A stretch of DNA of 64,000 bases from Actinoplanes sp. TFC3. GTDB lineage: Bacteria; Actinomycetota; Actinomycetes; Mycobacteriales; Micromonosporaceae. This document shows, piece by piece, positions 25,444-32,624 of the stretch; the first letter of the stretch is position 1, and each line of letters opens with the position of its first letter. The notes beneath the pieces were generated by a model that saw nothing but the letters and a program-made list of their open reading frames with translations, was not told the origin of the DNA and made no database searches. The stretch is taken from positions 2,281,969 through 2,345,968 of the forward strand of contig NZ_LOJP01000001.1 of NCBI RefSeq assembly GCF_001553785.1, read 5' to 3'. Position numbers and translations under genes: made by a program.

Positions 25444-26696
25444 GGGAGGACCCCCTTGGAATCGATGGCGTCCTGGATGGCCTTCTTGAGATCCGTCGCG
25501 GTCTGCTGCGGCGCGATCGACGACGGCGGCGACAGCCCGGCCGAGACCACTGTCGAGACGTTCTGGTACGCCGGCGTCAACGGGCGCGGCACAGCGTCCT
25601 TGAGCTCCTCGAGAATGGCGTCCTTCATCGGGTACGCCTTCGTCATCTCCGGGTCGTTGTAGACGTTCTCCAGGCTCGGCGGCTGCCCGGCCTTGATCGC
25701 CAGGAACTTCTGGTTGTCCGCGTTGCGCAGGCACTTCACCGCGTCCACGGCCAGATCCGGATGTTTGCTGTACGAGCTGACGGCCAGATTCGACCCGCCG
25801 ATGGTCACCTTGCTCGGGGTGTTCGCGTCGATGGACGGGTACCGCGCCCACGTCACGTCCGGGGCGAGCTGCGGCGCGTCACTCTGCAACGCCGAGTACA
25901 CGTACGGCCAGTTGAGCTGGAACGCCCCGCCGCCGTTCTGGAAGGCCAGGCGCACGTCGTCCTCGATGGCGTTGGAGAACGACGGGCTGGTCACCCCGGC
26001 GGTGGCGAAGCGCTGCATCACCTGCAACGCGGTCACCGCGCCCTGGTCCATCGCTGCGCTCCTGCCGTCGTCGCTGACCACGTGCCCGCCTGCGCTGGCG
26101 ACGAGGTTGTTGAACAGCACGACCAGGCCCTCGTACTGCGCGCCCATGGTCAGCACCTGGTACGGCTTGCCCTGCGCCTTGAGCTGCAGGGCGGCGTCGA
26201 TCATCTCGTTCCACGTCCTGGGTGGCGTGGGCACGAGGTCCTTGCGGTACCAGAGCAACTGGACGTTGGTGTTGTTCGGGGCGGCGTACAGCTTGTCCGC
26301 ATAGGTGGCGGACGCGAGCGGCCCGGCCAGCGTCCCGTTCTCGATCTCGGAGCGGTCCGCGCCGGTGAACTCGCGGATCCACTTGGCGCTGGCGAACTCC
26401 TGGGTCCACGTCACGTCGAGCCCGAGAATGTCCATGCTGTCGTCCTCGGCGGCGAGCCGGCGCACCATCTGCACGCGCTGGTCGTCGGCCGCCCGGGGCA
26501 GCACCTGGTAGACGATGCGGTAGCGCCCGGCCGCAGCCTGGTTGCAGTTGTCGATCACCGTCTGCATGTCCTGCACCGGGAACTGGTAGAGGTTGAGGGT
26601 CGGGGTCCCGCCCTCGTCGTCCGATCCGCAGGCCGTCAGCGGGGCCAGCAGGGCCAGTGCGGCCCCCGCGGCGAGCAGTCTGGTGGATAGAGCCAT
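25440..26696 (-). CDS. lpqY: Extracellular sugar-binding lipoprotein, LpqY-like
   Basis: A 418-residue solute-binding protein with a lipoprotein signal: MALSTRLLAAGAALALLAPL, then the lipobox LTAC with Cys at residue 23. Blocks such as PRAADDQRVQMVRRLAAEDD, LDVTWTQEFASAKW, LYAAPNNTNVQLLWYRKDL, KVTIGGSNLAVSSYSKHP and KCLRNADNQKF follow the mycobacterial trehalose-binding protein LpqY closely from memory. It is first in the operon, preceded by a GGGAGGG ribosome site and a TAGTGA/TCACTA palindrome. Trehalose is the likely ligand, and other disaccharides are not excluded. Confidence 0.85.
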   Translation of the reverse strand: MALSTRLLAAGAALALLAPLTACGSDDEGGTPTLNLYQFPVQDMQTVIDNCNQAAAGRYRIVYQVLPRAADDQRVQMVRRLAAEDDSMDILGLDVTWTQEFASAKWIREFTGADRSEIENGTLAGPLASATYADKLYAAPNNTNVQLLWYRKDLVPTPPRTWNEMIDAALQLKAQGKPYQVLTMGAQYEGLVVLFNNLVASAGGHVVSDDGRSAAMDQGAVTALQVMQRFATAGVTSPSFSNAIEDDVRLAFQNGGGAFQLNWPYVYSALQSDAPQLAPDVTWARYPSIDANTPSKVTIGGSNLAVSSYSKHPDLAVDAVKCLRNADNQKFLAIKAGQPPSLENVYNDPEMTKAYPMKDAILEELKDAVPRPLTPAYQNVSTVVSAGLSPPSSIAPQQTATDLKKAIQDAIDSKGVLP

Positions 26697-26708
26697 TGAC
26701 CCTCCCGA

Positions 26709-26726
26709 TAGTGATCTTCGTCACTA
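26709..26726. promoter_or_regulatory. Operator-like palindrome before the sugar importer operon
   Basis: TAGTGA (26709-26714) and TCACTA (26721-26726) form a perfect 6-bp inverted repeat with a 6-bp spacer, 13 to 30 bases upstream of the lpqY-like start and in the divergent gap with the DsbA-fold gene. Spacing and half-site suggest a repressor operator. No regulator gene lies in this operon. Confidence 0.45.
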
Positions 26727-26827
26727 AGGTCACGTTGCCCCACCCTAACGAGAAACAAACACGAAATGCATCGACAACTATGCGCAGAGTGATCAACGCC
26801 GCCGTGGGCCGGCCTAGGATCAATGGC

Positions 26828-27406
26828 ATGGAAGCCACCTATTTCTTTGATCCGGCCTGCCCTTTCACCTGGAACACCTCGCGCTGGCTGGTTACCGTCG
26901 CCGCCGAACGCGGTGTCACGCTGCGCTGGCGGGCGTTCAGCCTGTCGATCCTCAACGGTGGCAACACCCCGGCGCAGTACAAGCCCATGATGGACGCCTC
27001 CAGCCGGGCATTGCGCCTGGTGGAGGCGTTGCGCGCGGACAACCGTCACGACGACATCGCGGTGTTCTACACCGAACTCGGCACCCGGACGTTCGAGGCG
27101 GAGGCCCCGCTCAGCGACGAGATCGTTGAGCAGGCTGCTGAGGCGGCCGGGATCTCCGACGCGAAAACCGTGCTCGACGACGCGGCATGGGATCAGAATG
27201 TGCGCGAGTCGCACGAGTTCGCGTTCGGCTCGGCCGGCCCCGACATCGGCTCGCCGGTCCTGCTGATCGAGGGCGCCGAACGCGGCGTGCACGGCCCGAT
27301 CATCAAGGGGGTGCCCGAGCGCGAGGAGGCATTGGCCATCTGGGACGCTACGGTGCCGCTGGCGCGCAGCCGGACCTTCTTCGAACTCAAACGGGGACGG
27401 CAGTGA
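26828..27406 (+). CDS. DsbA-fold protein, Rv2466c mycothiol-nitroreductase-like
   Basis: A 192-residue thioredoxin-fold protein of the DsbA/FrnE group. The active site is C11-P-F-T in DPACPFTWNTSRWL, so only the nucleophilic cysteine remains; the CxxC resolving Cys is Thr. The helical insert and the cis-Pro region (GSPVLLIEGAERGVHGPIIK) are in place. Similar actinobacterial proteins are annotated as mycothiol-dependent nitroreductase Rv2466c family, and a single-Cys site fits a mycothiol-mixed-disulfide mechanism. It has no signal peptide, so it is cytoplasmic. Confidence 0.82.
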   Translation: MEATYFFDPACPFTWNTSRWLVTVAAERGVTLRWRAFSLSILNGGNTPAQYKPMMDASSRALRLVEALRADNRHDDIAVFYTELGTRTFEAEAPLSDEIVEQAAEAAGISDAKTVLDDAAWDQNVRESHEFAFGSAGPDIGSPVLLIEGAERGVHGPIIKGVPEREEALAIWDATVPLARSRTFFELKRGRQ

Positions 27407-27480
27407 AGCAACCGGTTTGACGGCGGGCCGGGCATGGGTACAAGCGACGCGCCGTCAGCCACCTATGGGGGGATTGCACC

Positions 27481-27750
27481 ATGATCGAGCCACACGTCAC
27501 CCTGGACCCCGACAAGCTCGGCCCGGTCGAGGAAAAGCTGCGCGGCCCGCTGGAGCAGCAGCTCACCTCGGCGATGAAGGCCGCTACGGAGAAGGTCTCG
27601 CACGACTACGCGGGAGAGCCGGTGGATCAGGTGGCCGAGGAGATCCTCGACGAGACCAAGGCCGGTCTGCACCACGACATCGCCGAGGCGTTCGTCCCCG
27701 ACCAGCGCGAACTCCACCGGGTTGCCGAAGCCGTCGTGCGGGAAGCCTGA
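27481..27750 (+). CDS. Small acidic helical hypothetical protein
   Basis: An 89-residue protein starting at ATG 27481. It is acidic and predicted mostly helical, with heptad-like runs such as EEKLRGPLEQQLTSAMKAAT and VDQVAEEILDETKAGLHHDI. It has no signal peptide, no cysteines and no recognised domain. The next 80 bp downstream are a degenerate tandem repeat followed by a strong terminator hairpin. Its neighbour beyond is the reverse-transcriptase locus on the opposite strand; any link is untested. Confidence 0.7.
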   Translation: MIEPHVTLDPDKLGPVEEKLRGPLEQQLTSAMKAATEKVSHDYAGEPVDQVAEEILDETKAGLHHDIAEAFVPDQRELHRVAEAVVREA

Positions 27751-27753
27751 TCT

Positions 27754-27833
27754 GCGCGACGCTTACTGTGCGCAACGCTTGCTTCGCGCGGCGACTGTTT
27801 CGCCCGGCGCTTACCTCGCGTGGCGCTTCTCTT
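27754..27833. repeat. Degenerate 16-bp tandem repeat, five copies
   Basis: Five copies follow each other at exactly 16-bp spacing, starting at 27754, 27770, 27786, 27802 and 27818. The consensus is close to GCGCGGCGCTTACTTC, with the GCG..GCG core best kept. The block begins three bases after the stop of the 89-residue gene and ends six bases before the terminator hairpin, so it would be in that gene's 3' UTR. It does not code for a plausible protein. Confidence 0.6.
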
Positions 27834-27838
27834 TCGCA

Positions 27839-27868
27839 GCCCGAGCCCGCTTCCAGGCGGGCTCGGGC
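27839..27868 (+). terminator. Strong hairpin terminator
   Basis: GCCCGAGCCCGC and GCGGGCTCGGGC pair perfectly over 12 bp around a TTCCAG loop, followed by GCGGTTTT. It lies 89 bp after the stop of the 89-residue gene and about 30 bp from the 3' end of the convergent Pro-rich gene, so it may serve both. Confidence 0.8.
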
Positions 27869-27897
27869 GCGGTTTTCAGGTCGGTTGGAGCACGGTT

Positions 27898-28116
27898 TCA
27901 GGCCGGCTCGGGCACGGCTCCGGGGTTGTCGTCCGGGGCCGCGTCGGGGTCGGTGAAGGGTACGTTGCCCGGGTCGTCCGGTCCAGGCATCGGCTCGACC
28001 GGCGCCGGCGGTAGCGTCTCCGGGGTGTCGGGGGAGAGCACACCCGGGTCGTCCGGGATCGGCTCGGCCGGGTCAATCGGCGGGTAGTTGTCCGGGTTCG
28101 GTCCTGGTTGCACCAT
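27898..28116 (-). CDS. Proline/aspartate-rich small protein
   Basis: A 72-residue, highly acidic low-complexity protein. More than a quarter of residues are proline in repeated D/E-P patterns such as PNPDNYPPIDPAEPIPDDPG and PMPGPDDPG. It has no hydrophobic segment and is likely disordered. It starts 30 bp downstream of the reverse transcriptase stop and could share its transcript. Its composition could also arise from a chance reading of GC-rich DNA, but the alternative frames there are worse. Confidence 0.5.
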   Translation of the reverse strand: MVQPGPNPDNYPPIDPAEPIPDDPGVLSPDTPETLPPAPVEPMPGPDDPGNVPFTDPDAAPDDNPGAVPEPA

Positions 28117-28146
28117 GCCCCTTCACCTGCCCGGCCCAAGCTGATC

Positions 28147-29529
28147 TCAATCCCCCCGCCGCAGGGCATCCTTCAGCAGCCGGTCGAGCTTGGCGGCCCG
28201 GCCCGGGTGGCGGTGCGAGACCCAGGCAACCCGCCCCATCAGGTACGCCCGGAAGTCCGCCTTCCCCTCCCGGTTCGCCGCTTCGAGTCCCCGCCGGGCC
28301 GCATCGTGCAGGATGGCGCGCAGATGGTCGTACTCGCCCCGGGGTACCGCCGGATGTTCGTTGACCACCAGCCCGGCGAGGCGCTGCTGGTCACCGCGGC
28401 CCCGGATGCGCGTCTTGGCCGGGTGCAGCCGGAAGCCCTCATCCTTGACCACCGCGGCGAGCGCGTCGAGGTTCAGGGCGCGCGGACCGGAGAACGCCAA
28501 GTCGTCGGCATAGCGGGTGTAGGTGAGCCCGAACCGCGCGGCGAGACCGGTCAGCCGCCGGTCGAGCCGGAACGCGACCAGGTTGGCCAGCGCGGGGGAG
28601 CACGGCGCACCCTGTGGCAGATGCCCCTCCCGGAGCAGGGTACGCGTGCTGCCGGGCCGGCCGCGGAGCACATCGATCGGGGTCCGGGTGGTGGTCAGCG
28701 CGGTCAGCGCATGCGCCACCGGCTCGGGGTAACCGGCCAGGCGGAACAGCCCGTAGCTGCGCTGAGCCGTGATCGAGGAGAAGAACGCAGCCAGGTCGGC
28801 CCGGACCACCATGCGCTGCCCGGCGTGCGGCGCCGCGTACGTGTGCACACTGCGCCCCGGCACGAACCCGTGCGCAGCGGGATGCACCGGAATCCGCCCG
28901 AGTAACTCATCCAGTAGCCGCCGCTGCAACGCGCGCAGCCGGGGTTTCGGTGCCTCGATCAGCCGGTGCGGCAGCCATACGTACCGGTAATGGCGCAGCC
29001 GCTCGTCACGGGCGTGCCGGTTGATCTCCTTGCGGTCGGCGAACCAGTCCAGCTCGTCCCCGCTCACCTCGAGGAAATCGGCAAGCGCGCCCAGATCGTT
29101 CAGTTGCGGCGTGTCCCAGCGCATCCGGACCACCCGCGCCGGCGCCGCCCGCCGCACCACAACCGGATGCGGCTGGACCCGGCGGTCCAGGAAGGCGGCC
29201 AACTCCCGGGGCCGATCGAGCGGAGGATGCGGGTACGCCCGCAGCACCCGAGCCACCACCGGCCGCAGCCACCACGGGCGGGCACCGAGCACCTCGGCCC
29301 CCGCCCGCACCAGCCCAGCCACCACCACGCCACGCCCGCCTGAGCCGTTCCGAGAGGCTGAGCCGCTTCGAGAGGCTGAGCCGCTTCGAGAGGCTGGGCC
29401 GCTTCGAGAGGCTGGGCCGCTTCGAGAGGCTGGGCCGCTTCGAGAGGCTGAGCCCTCGGGCCAGGAGCCGTTGGCGTTGGCGCAGGCCAGGAGGGCGTCC
29501 GCGAGGGCGGTGCTGGTCACCGGCTTCAT
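28147..29529 (-). CDS. Retron-type reverse transcriptase
   Basis: A 460-residue RNA-directed DNA polymerase. Conserved blocks are in order: HRLIEAPKPRLRALQRRLL (about 188-206), AAHGFVPGRSVHTYAAPHAG (218-237), RADLAAFFSSI with the first catalytic Asp at 245, LPQGAPCSP (304-312), TYTRYADDLAFS with the YADD box at 340-343, and LAGLVVN (384-390), which corresponds to the VTG motif of retron enzymes. The first 160 residues carry a helical region seen in related actinobacterial/myxobacterial RTs, interrupted by a six-residue repeat (about 26-61). No maturase or endonuclease domain is present, so it is not a group II intron. I found no convincing msr-msd RNA: the secreted-protein gene lies only 19 bp upstream. 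Confidence 0.88.
   Translation of the reverse strand: MKPVTSTALADALLACANANGSWPEGSASRSGPASRSGPASRSGPASRSGSASRSGSASRNGSGGRGVVVAGLVRAGAEVLGARPWWLRPVVARVLRAYPHPPLDRPRELAAFLDRRVQPHPVVVRRAAPARVVRMRWDTPQLNDLGALADFLEVSGDELDWFADRKEINRHARDERLRHYRYVWLPHRLIEAPKPRLRALQRRLLDELLGRIPVHPAAHGFVPGRSVHTYAAPHAGQRMVVRADLAAFFSSITAQRSYGLFRLAGYPEPVAHALTALTTTRTPIDVLRGRPGSTRTLLREGHLPQGAPCSPALANLVAFRLDRRLTGLAARFGLTYTRYADDLAFSGPRALNLDALAAVVKDEGFRLHPAKTRIRGRGDQQRLAGLVVNEHPAVPRGEYDHLRAILHDAARRGLEAANREGKADFRAYLMGRVAWVSHRHPGRAAKLDRLLKDALRRGD
29352..29454. repeat. 18-bp minisatellite inside the reverse transcriptase gene
   Basis: Copies of GAGAGGCTGAGCCGCTTC (A or G at base 10) start at 29352, 29370, 29388, 29406, 29424 and 29442; the last is partial. 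On the coding strand each unit adds six residues, alternating GSASRS and GPASRS, so copy number can change without a frameshift. Confidence 0.9.
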
Positions 29530-29548
29530 GCGGTGATCGTGCCAGAGA

Positions 29549-29941
29549 TCAGCCGCCCTGCTGGCCGGGACAGTTGATCGTTGCCGGAACGGTGACCGTG
29601 GTGCCGCCGGCGCGGACAGTTACCTGGGTGACGCCCACGCCGGGGCCTGCCGCGGTGCGGACGTTGTGCAGGTCCACGTGCCCGGCGCCGGAGCTGTCGG
29701 TCACGAACGTGGATGTTCCGGAGAACCGGCCGATGCCCGTGGCCGAGTAGGTAGTGCCGGCCAGGCCGGCGTCGACGGTGACGCGCACGTGGGCGCCGAG
29801 GTCGTCGCAGTAGGTGCCGAGGTATTGCTCTGCTGTGATCGTGCCGATGGCAGAAGGAACTGTGTCTGCGAGCGCGACCCCCGGCAGCGCGAAGGCCCCC
29901 GCCAGCGCCGCGGCTCCGACCACACTTCGAATCCCGATCAT
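29549..29941 (-). CDS. Small secreted protein
   Basis: A 130-residue protein with a Sec signal peptide (MIGIRSVVGAAALAGAFALP, cleavage near VALADT). The mature part is beta-rich with two cysteines (TYCDDL and INCPGQ) near its ends, suggesting one disulfide. ATG 29941 follows a GGGGAGG ribosome site and is preferred over the further upstream ATG. No family is recognised. It lies 19 bp upstream of the reverse transcriptase gene on the same strand, so the two may be co-transcribed. Confidence 0.7.
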   Translation of the reverse strand: MIGIRSVVGAAALAGAFALPGVALADTVPSAIGTITAEQYLGTYCDDLGAHVRVTVDAGLAGTTYSATGIGRFSGTSTFVTDSSGAGHVDLHNVRTAAGPGVGVTQVTVRAGGTTVTVPATINCPGQQGG

Positions 29942-30198
29942 GCCAACCTCCCCGTCAACGCCCATCCACTATGGATGCGCGCCGCCCACGATAACGATGA
30001 CCCACCACCATCGCCGTGGAGAGAGAAGGCGGCAGCGTGTCCCGACGAATCCCGGTTGTGCCTGCACGGTGTCGCGCGAAGCGCGGGCGAGTGCCGGCGG
30101 TGCGGTGCGAACTCACACTTTCGTCCCCGGGGGTGCCCCGGAGAGACCTCGCCGAAGCGACGGTCAGCTCGGGACACGCTGCCTGGACCCAGCATAGG
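29942..30198. other. Intergenic region without a confident gene
   Basis: No clear gene is seen between the secreted protein start and the terminator of the anthranilate synthase. On the plus strand about 30050-30150 one frame reads CLHGVARSAGECRRCGANSH with a C-x2-H and C-x2-C spacing and GC-rich third positions, which hints at a small zinc-binding protein, but start and stop are not convincing. Confidence 0.3.
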
Positions 30199-30243
30199 GC
30201 CGGTGGTCCAAGAGGAGGCTCTCGATCCGCTTGAACCACCGGC
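30199..30243 (-). terminator. Terminator after the anthranilate synthase
   Basis: GCCGGTGGTCCAAG and CTTGAACCACCGGC pair over 13 of 14 positions around a 17-base loop. The hairpin begins 10 bases past the stop of the anthranilate synthase gene. There is no T-run, as is common for actinobacterial terminators. Confidence 0.65.
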
Positions 30244-30253
30244 AACCTCTTCG

Positions 30254-32050
30254 CTACCCGCTCACCGACGGACTAATCACCCGTTCGAGAAGTGGGGGCA
30301 GAAGTTCTTCGAGGACGGTGATTCCGTCAGCGCTGAGCACCGATTCGGGGTGGAATTGCACGCCCGCGAACCCCTTGCCGCGCAGCGCGTGGACCGTTCC
30401 GTCCGCATCTGCGGCCAGCTCGACGCCCTCCACCGGTCCGGCAACAGCGGTGAAAGACGAATAGAAGCCTACTTTTCTGGTACGCCCAAAGAGCCCGATT
30501 TCGCGCGCCAGCCCCTGATACGGCAAGTCGCGCCGCAGCAACGGCAACCCCAGGATCCCCGCCAGGATCTGATGACCGAGGCACACGCCCAGCACAGGTT
30601 GCCCGGTTGCCAGGGCGCGGGCAGCCACCTCGCGCAATCGGTGCATCTTCGGCGTGCTGCCGGCCGGGTCACCCGGGCCGGGGCCGAGGACCAGCAGGTC
30701 GGCCGGGGGAATGTCCGGGGTGGACCAGGCGGCCACGGTGACCGCCAAGCCGAGGGCACACAACTGGTGGCGCAGCATCGCGGTGAAGGTGTCCTCCGCG
30801 TCCACGATCACGGCGGTGCGGCCCTCGAGTTCGGGGATGCTGAGCTCGCCCGGGCGGCGCTGGTCCAGCCAGAAGCGGGCCAGGCCGTCGTTGCGCCGGG
30901 CCAGCGTTGCGAGATCGGCGGGCTGTGGTCGTACCGGATGAATGGTCTTGACGGTTGCTTGGAACGCGGACAGGACGCCGGCCGCCTTGGCGTGGGTTTC
31001 CGCGACCTCGCCCGCGGGGGTGGAGTGGCGCACCAGCGTGGCCCCGACCGGAACCCGCAGCTCGCCGGCGGGGGAGATCTCGGCGGTGCGGATCAGGATG
31101 GGCGCGTCGAGGGTCTGGCGGCCTTCGTCGTCGTGGCCGAGCAGGGCCAGCACCCCGGCGTAGTAGCCGCGGCCGCGATGTTCGTGACGGGCGATCACCC
31201 GGCAGGCGTTCTCGATCGGGCTGCCCGTGACGGTCGGGGCGAACATGGTCTGGCGCAGCACCTCGCGCACGTCGAGGGCACCCCGCCCGGCCAGCAGATA
31301 CTCGGTGTGAGTGAGGTGGGACATGGTTTTCAGGTACGGACCCACGACCTGACCGCCGTGCTCGGCGACCGCCGCCATCATCTTGAGTTCCTCGTCGAGG
31401 ACCATGTGCAGTTCCTCGATCTCCTTGGCGTCGGCGAGGAATTCCTGCAGCGTGCGCGTGCCGTCGTGGCGGAACGTGCCGCTGATCGGGTTCATCATGG
31501 TCAGCCCGCCGGCCACGCTGACATGGCGTTCGGGGGTCGCGCCGACCAGCGTGCGGGTGCCGGTGTGCACCAGGAACGTCCAGTACGCGCCGCGCTCACC
31601 GAGCAGCAGGGTGCGAAACGCCGCCCGGGCCGCTTCGAGCGGGTCGCCGTCGATGGTGGCCTCGTACCCGCGGTGGATCACGAAGTTGGCGCCCTCGCCA
31701 TGCCCGATCTCCTCCGCGAGGACCGTTTCGACCAGGTGCTCGTACTCCTGGTCGGCGATGTCGAAGGCACCGCCGCGGATGCTCGCCGGGGTGGCGGGCA
31801 GCGAGGCGATCAGGTCTGCCAGCGCCACGGTTTCGTGCCGGCTGATCTGCAGGGCTTCCAGCGGGGTGCCGTCGTCGATGCAGGCGAAGCCTCGCTCGGC
31901 GACCTGCCGGTAGGGGATCAGCGCGAGGGTCTGCGGACCGGGGCCGGCCGGCAACGGGAGGTCCGCGAGGGTGGCGACGGTGGTGAGGTCGCCGGTCAGA
32001 ACGTCGACGTGCTCGGCGCCGTCGCGGTGCAGCAGGGCGAAGGGTTTCAT
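30254..32050 (-). CDS. Fused anthranilate synthase (TrpE-TrpG / PhzE-like)
   Basis: A 598-residue fusion of a chorismate-binding domain and a class I glutamine amidotransferase. The synthase part shows EGANFVIHRGYEATIDGD, GAYWTFLVHTGTRTLVGATP with the catalytic ERHVS, NPISGTFRH, DEELKMMA and RQTMFAPTVTGSP. The amidotransferase part has LVLGPGPGDP, the nucleophile Cys in PVLGVCLGHQ and the His-Glu pair in GVQFHPESV. The product is anthranilate or, in PhzE relatives, aminodeoxyisochorismate. A Trp-Trp leader and attenuator just upstream favour tryptophan supply, as in fused trpE(G) of Streptomyces. ATG 32050 is the start. No other trp or phenazine gene is nearby. Confidence 0.88.
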   Translation of the reverse strand: MKPFALLHRDGAEHVDVLTGDLTTVATLADLPLPAGPGPQTLALIPYRQVAERGFACIDDGTPLEALQISRHETVALADLIASLPATPASIRGGAFDIADQEYEHLVETVLAEEIGHGEGANFVIHRGYEATIDGDPLEAARAAFRTLLLGERGAYWTFLVHTGTRTLVGATPERHVSVAGGLTMMNPISGTFRHDGTRTLQEFLADAKEIEELHMVLDEELKMMAAVAEHGGQVVGPYLKTMSHLTHTEYLLAGRGALDVREVLRQTMFAPTVTGSPIENACRVIARHEHRGRGYYAGVLALLGHDDEGRQTLDAPILIRTAEISPAGELRVPVGATLVRHSTPAGEVAETHAKAAGVLSAFQATVKTIHPVRPQPADLATLARRNDGLARFWLDQRRPGELSIPELEGRTAVIVDAEDTFTAMLRHQLCALGLAVTVAAWSTPDIPPADLLVLGPGPGDPAGSTPKMHRLREVAARALATGQPVLGVCLGHQILAGILGLPLLRRDLPYQGLAREIGLFGRTRKVGFYSSFTAVAGPVEGVELAADADGTVHALRGKGFAGVQFHPESVLSADGITVLEELLPPLLERVISPSVSG

Positions 32051-32104
32051 GGGTCCTCGATCGGTCGGGACCGCCGCCGAGGAACCTTGCTGCACTTACA
32101 GCGA

Positions 32105-32177
32105 CGGCCGCCTCGGGGAGGCGGCCGCGTTTGTGGGTTACGCGCGGGGAGGTGTGGCCGCCAGGTCGGCGGGCCAC
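32105..32177 (-). promoter_or_regulatory. trp transcription attenuator
   Basis: Four complementary segments lie in order on the minus strand. Segment 1 covers the Trp codons (GTGGCCCGCC, 32177-32168). Segment 2 is GGCGGCCAC (32162-32154). Segment 3 is CGGCCGCCTC (32127-32118) and segment 4 is GAGGCGGCCG (32114-32105). 1:2, 2:3 and 3:4 can each pair but exclude one another. 3:4 is a perfect 10-bp stem with a CCC loop and would be the terminator. 2:3 (GGCGGCC with GGCCGCC) is the antiterminator. Confidence 0.7.
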
Positions 32178-32182
32178 CACAT
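32138..32182 (-). CDS. trp leader peptide
   Basis: A 14-residue ORF, MWWPADLAATPPRA, 87 bp upstream of the anthranilate synthase start, with tandem Trp codons at 32174-32179. An in-frame ATG at 32200 would add MHARLS. The ribosome site is weak for both starts. Tandem Trp codons in so short an ORF before a tryptophan-pathway gene are the hallmark of a leader peptide that senses charged tRNA-Trp. Confidence 0.7.
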   Translation of the reverse strand: MWWPADLAATPPRA

Positions 32183-32219
32183 GCTCAATCGCGCGTGCAT
32201 GCCGGGCAGGCTAGCAGGT

Positions 32220-32459
32220 TCAGCCGTTGAACGCTGTCTTGACGGCCCGGCGGGCCCAGATCATCCGGCTCTGCGCGCAGTCGGGGTGCTCGCCGAACTC
32301 CTGCGCGACCAGGGCGGCGCAGCCGTGCTCGCCGAGGCGGTCGACGGTGGCGCTGACCGCAGCCCGGATCGTCTCGGGGGTGGGTTGCTGGGAGATCTGC
32401 AGGTAAGAGACGAACAGCGCCTCGGTGCGCATGTCGTCGTCGGTGTCGAGCGGGGTCAT
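32220..32459 (-). CDS. Small hypothetical protein
   Basis: A 79-residue soluble protein. ATG 32459 sits behind an AGGAGG ribosome site, which decides the start over the longer frame. The sequence is helical and includes TEALFVSYLQISQQPTPETI and GCAALVAQEFGEHPDCAQSR, with two cysteines. No family is recognised. It lies upstream of the trp leader on the same strand with 37 bp between its stop and the leader ATG, so the attenuator could also sit inside a shared transcript. Confidence 0.65.
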   Translation of the reverse strand: MTPLDTDDDMRTEALFVSYLQISQQPTPETIRAAVSATVDRLGEHGCAALVAQEFGEHPDCAQSRMIWARRAVKTAFNG

Positions 32460-32624
32460 CGGTTCCTCCTGCCGGCCGGCGTGAGCGGGCTGTACACCAA
32501 GCACATACGCCGCAGGATGCATCCTCGCTGCGTAAGAGTTGCGATGCGGTTGCGGAGATCAGAAGTCACACCTACGGGAACCGGATATGGTCGGAAATAT
32601 GCTCGTAGTGTGGAGGGGGCTCCC

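Noticed and set aside
29352..29454. CRISPR-like array
   Set aside because: The units are contiguous 18-bp copies without spacers and lie in frame inside a coding region.
28147..29529. Group II intron or mobile element built around the reverse transcriptase
   Set aside because: No maturase (X) or endonuclease domain, no intron RNA domain V-like hairpin, and intact neighbouring genes on both sides.
30254..32050. Phenazine or anthramycin-type biosynthetic cluster signalled by a PhzE-like gene
   Set aside because: No other phenazine or tailoring gene is nearby, and the Trp leader points to tryptophan supply.
29666..32230. 854-codon plus-strand frame over the anthranilate synthase locus
   Set aside because: It is the antisense of a well-conserved enzyme; only a short Cys-rich part outside the gene deserved a note.
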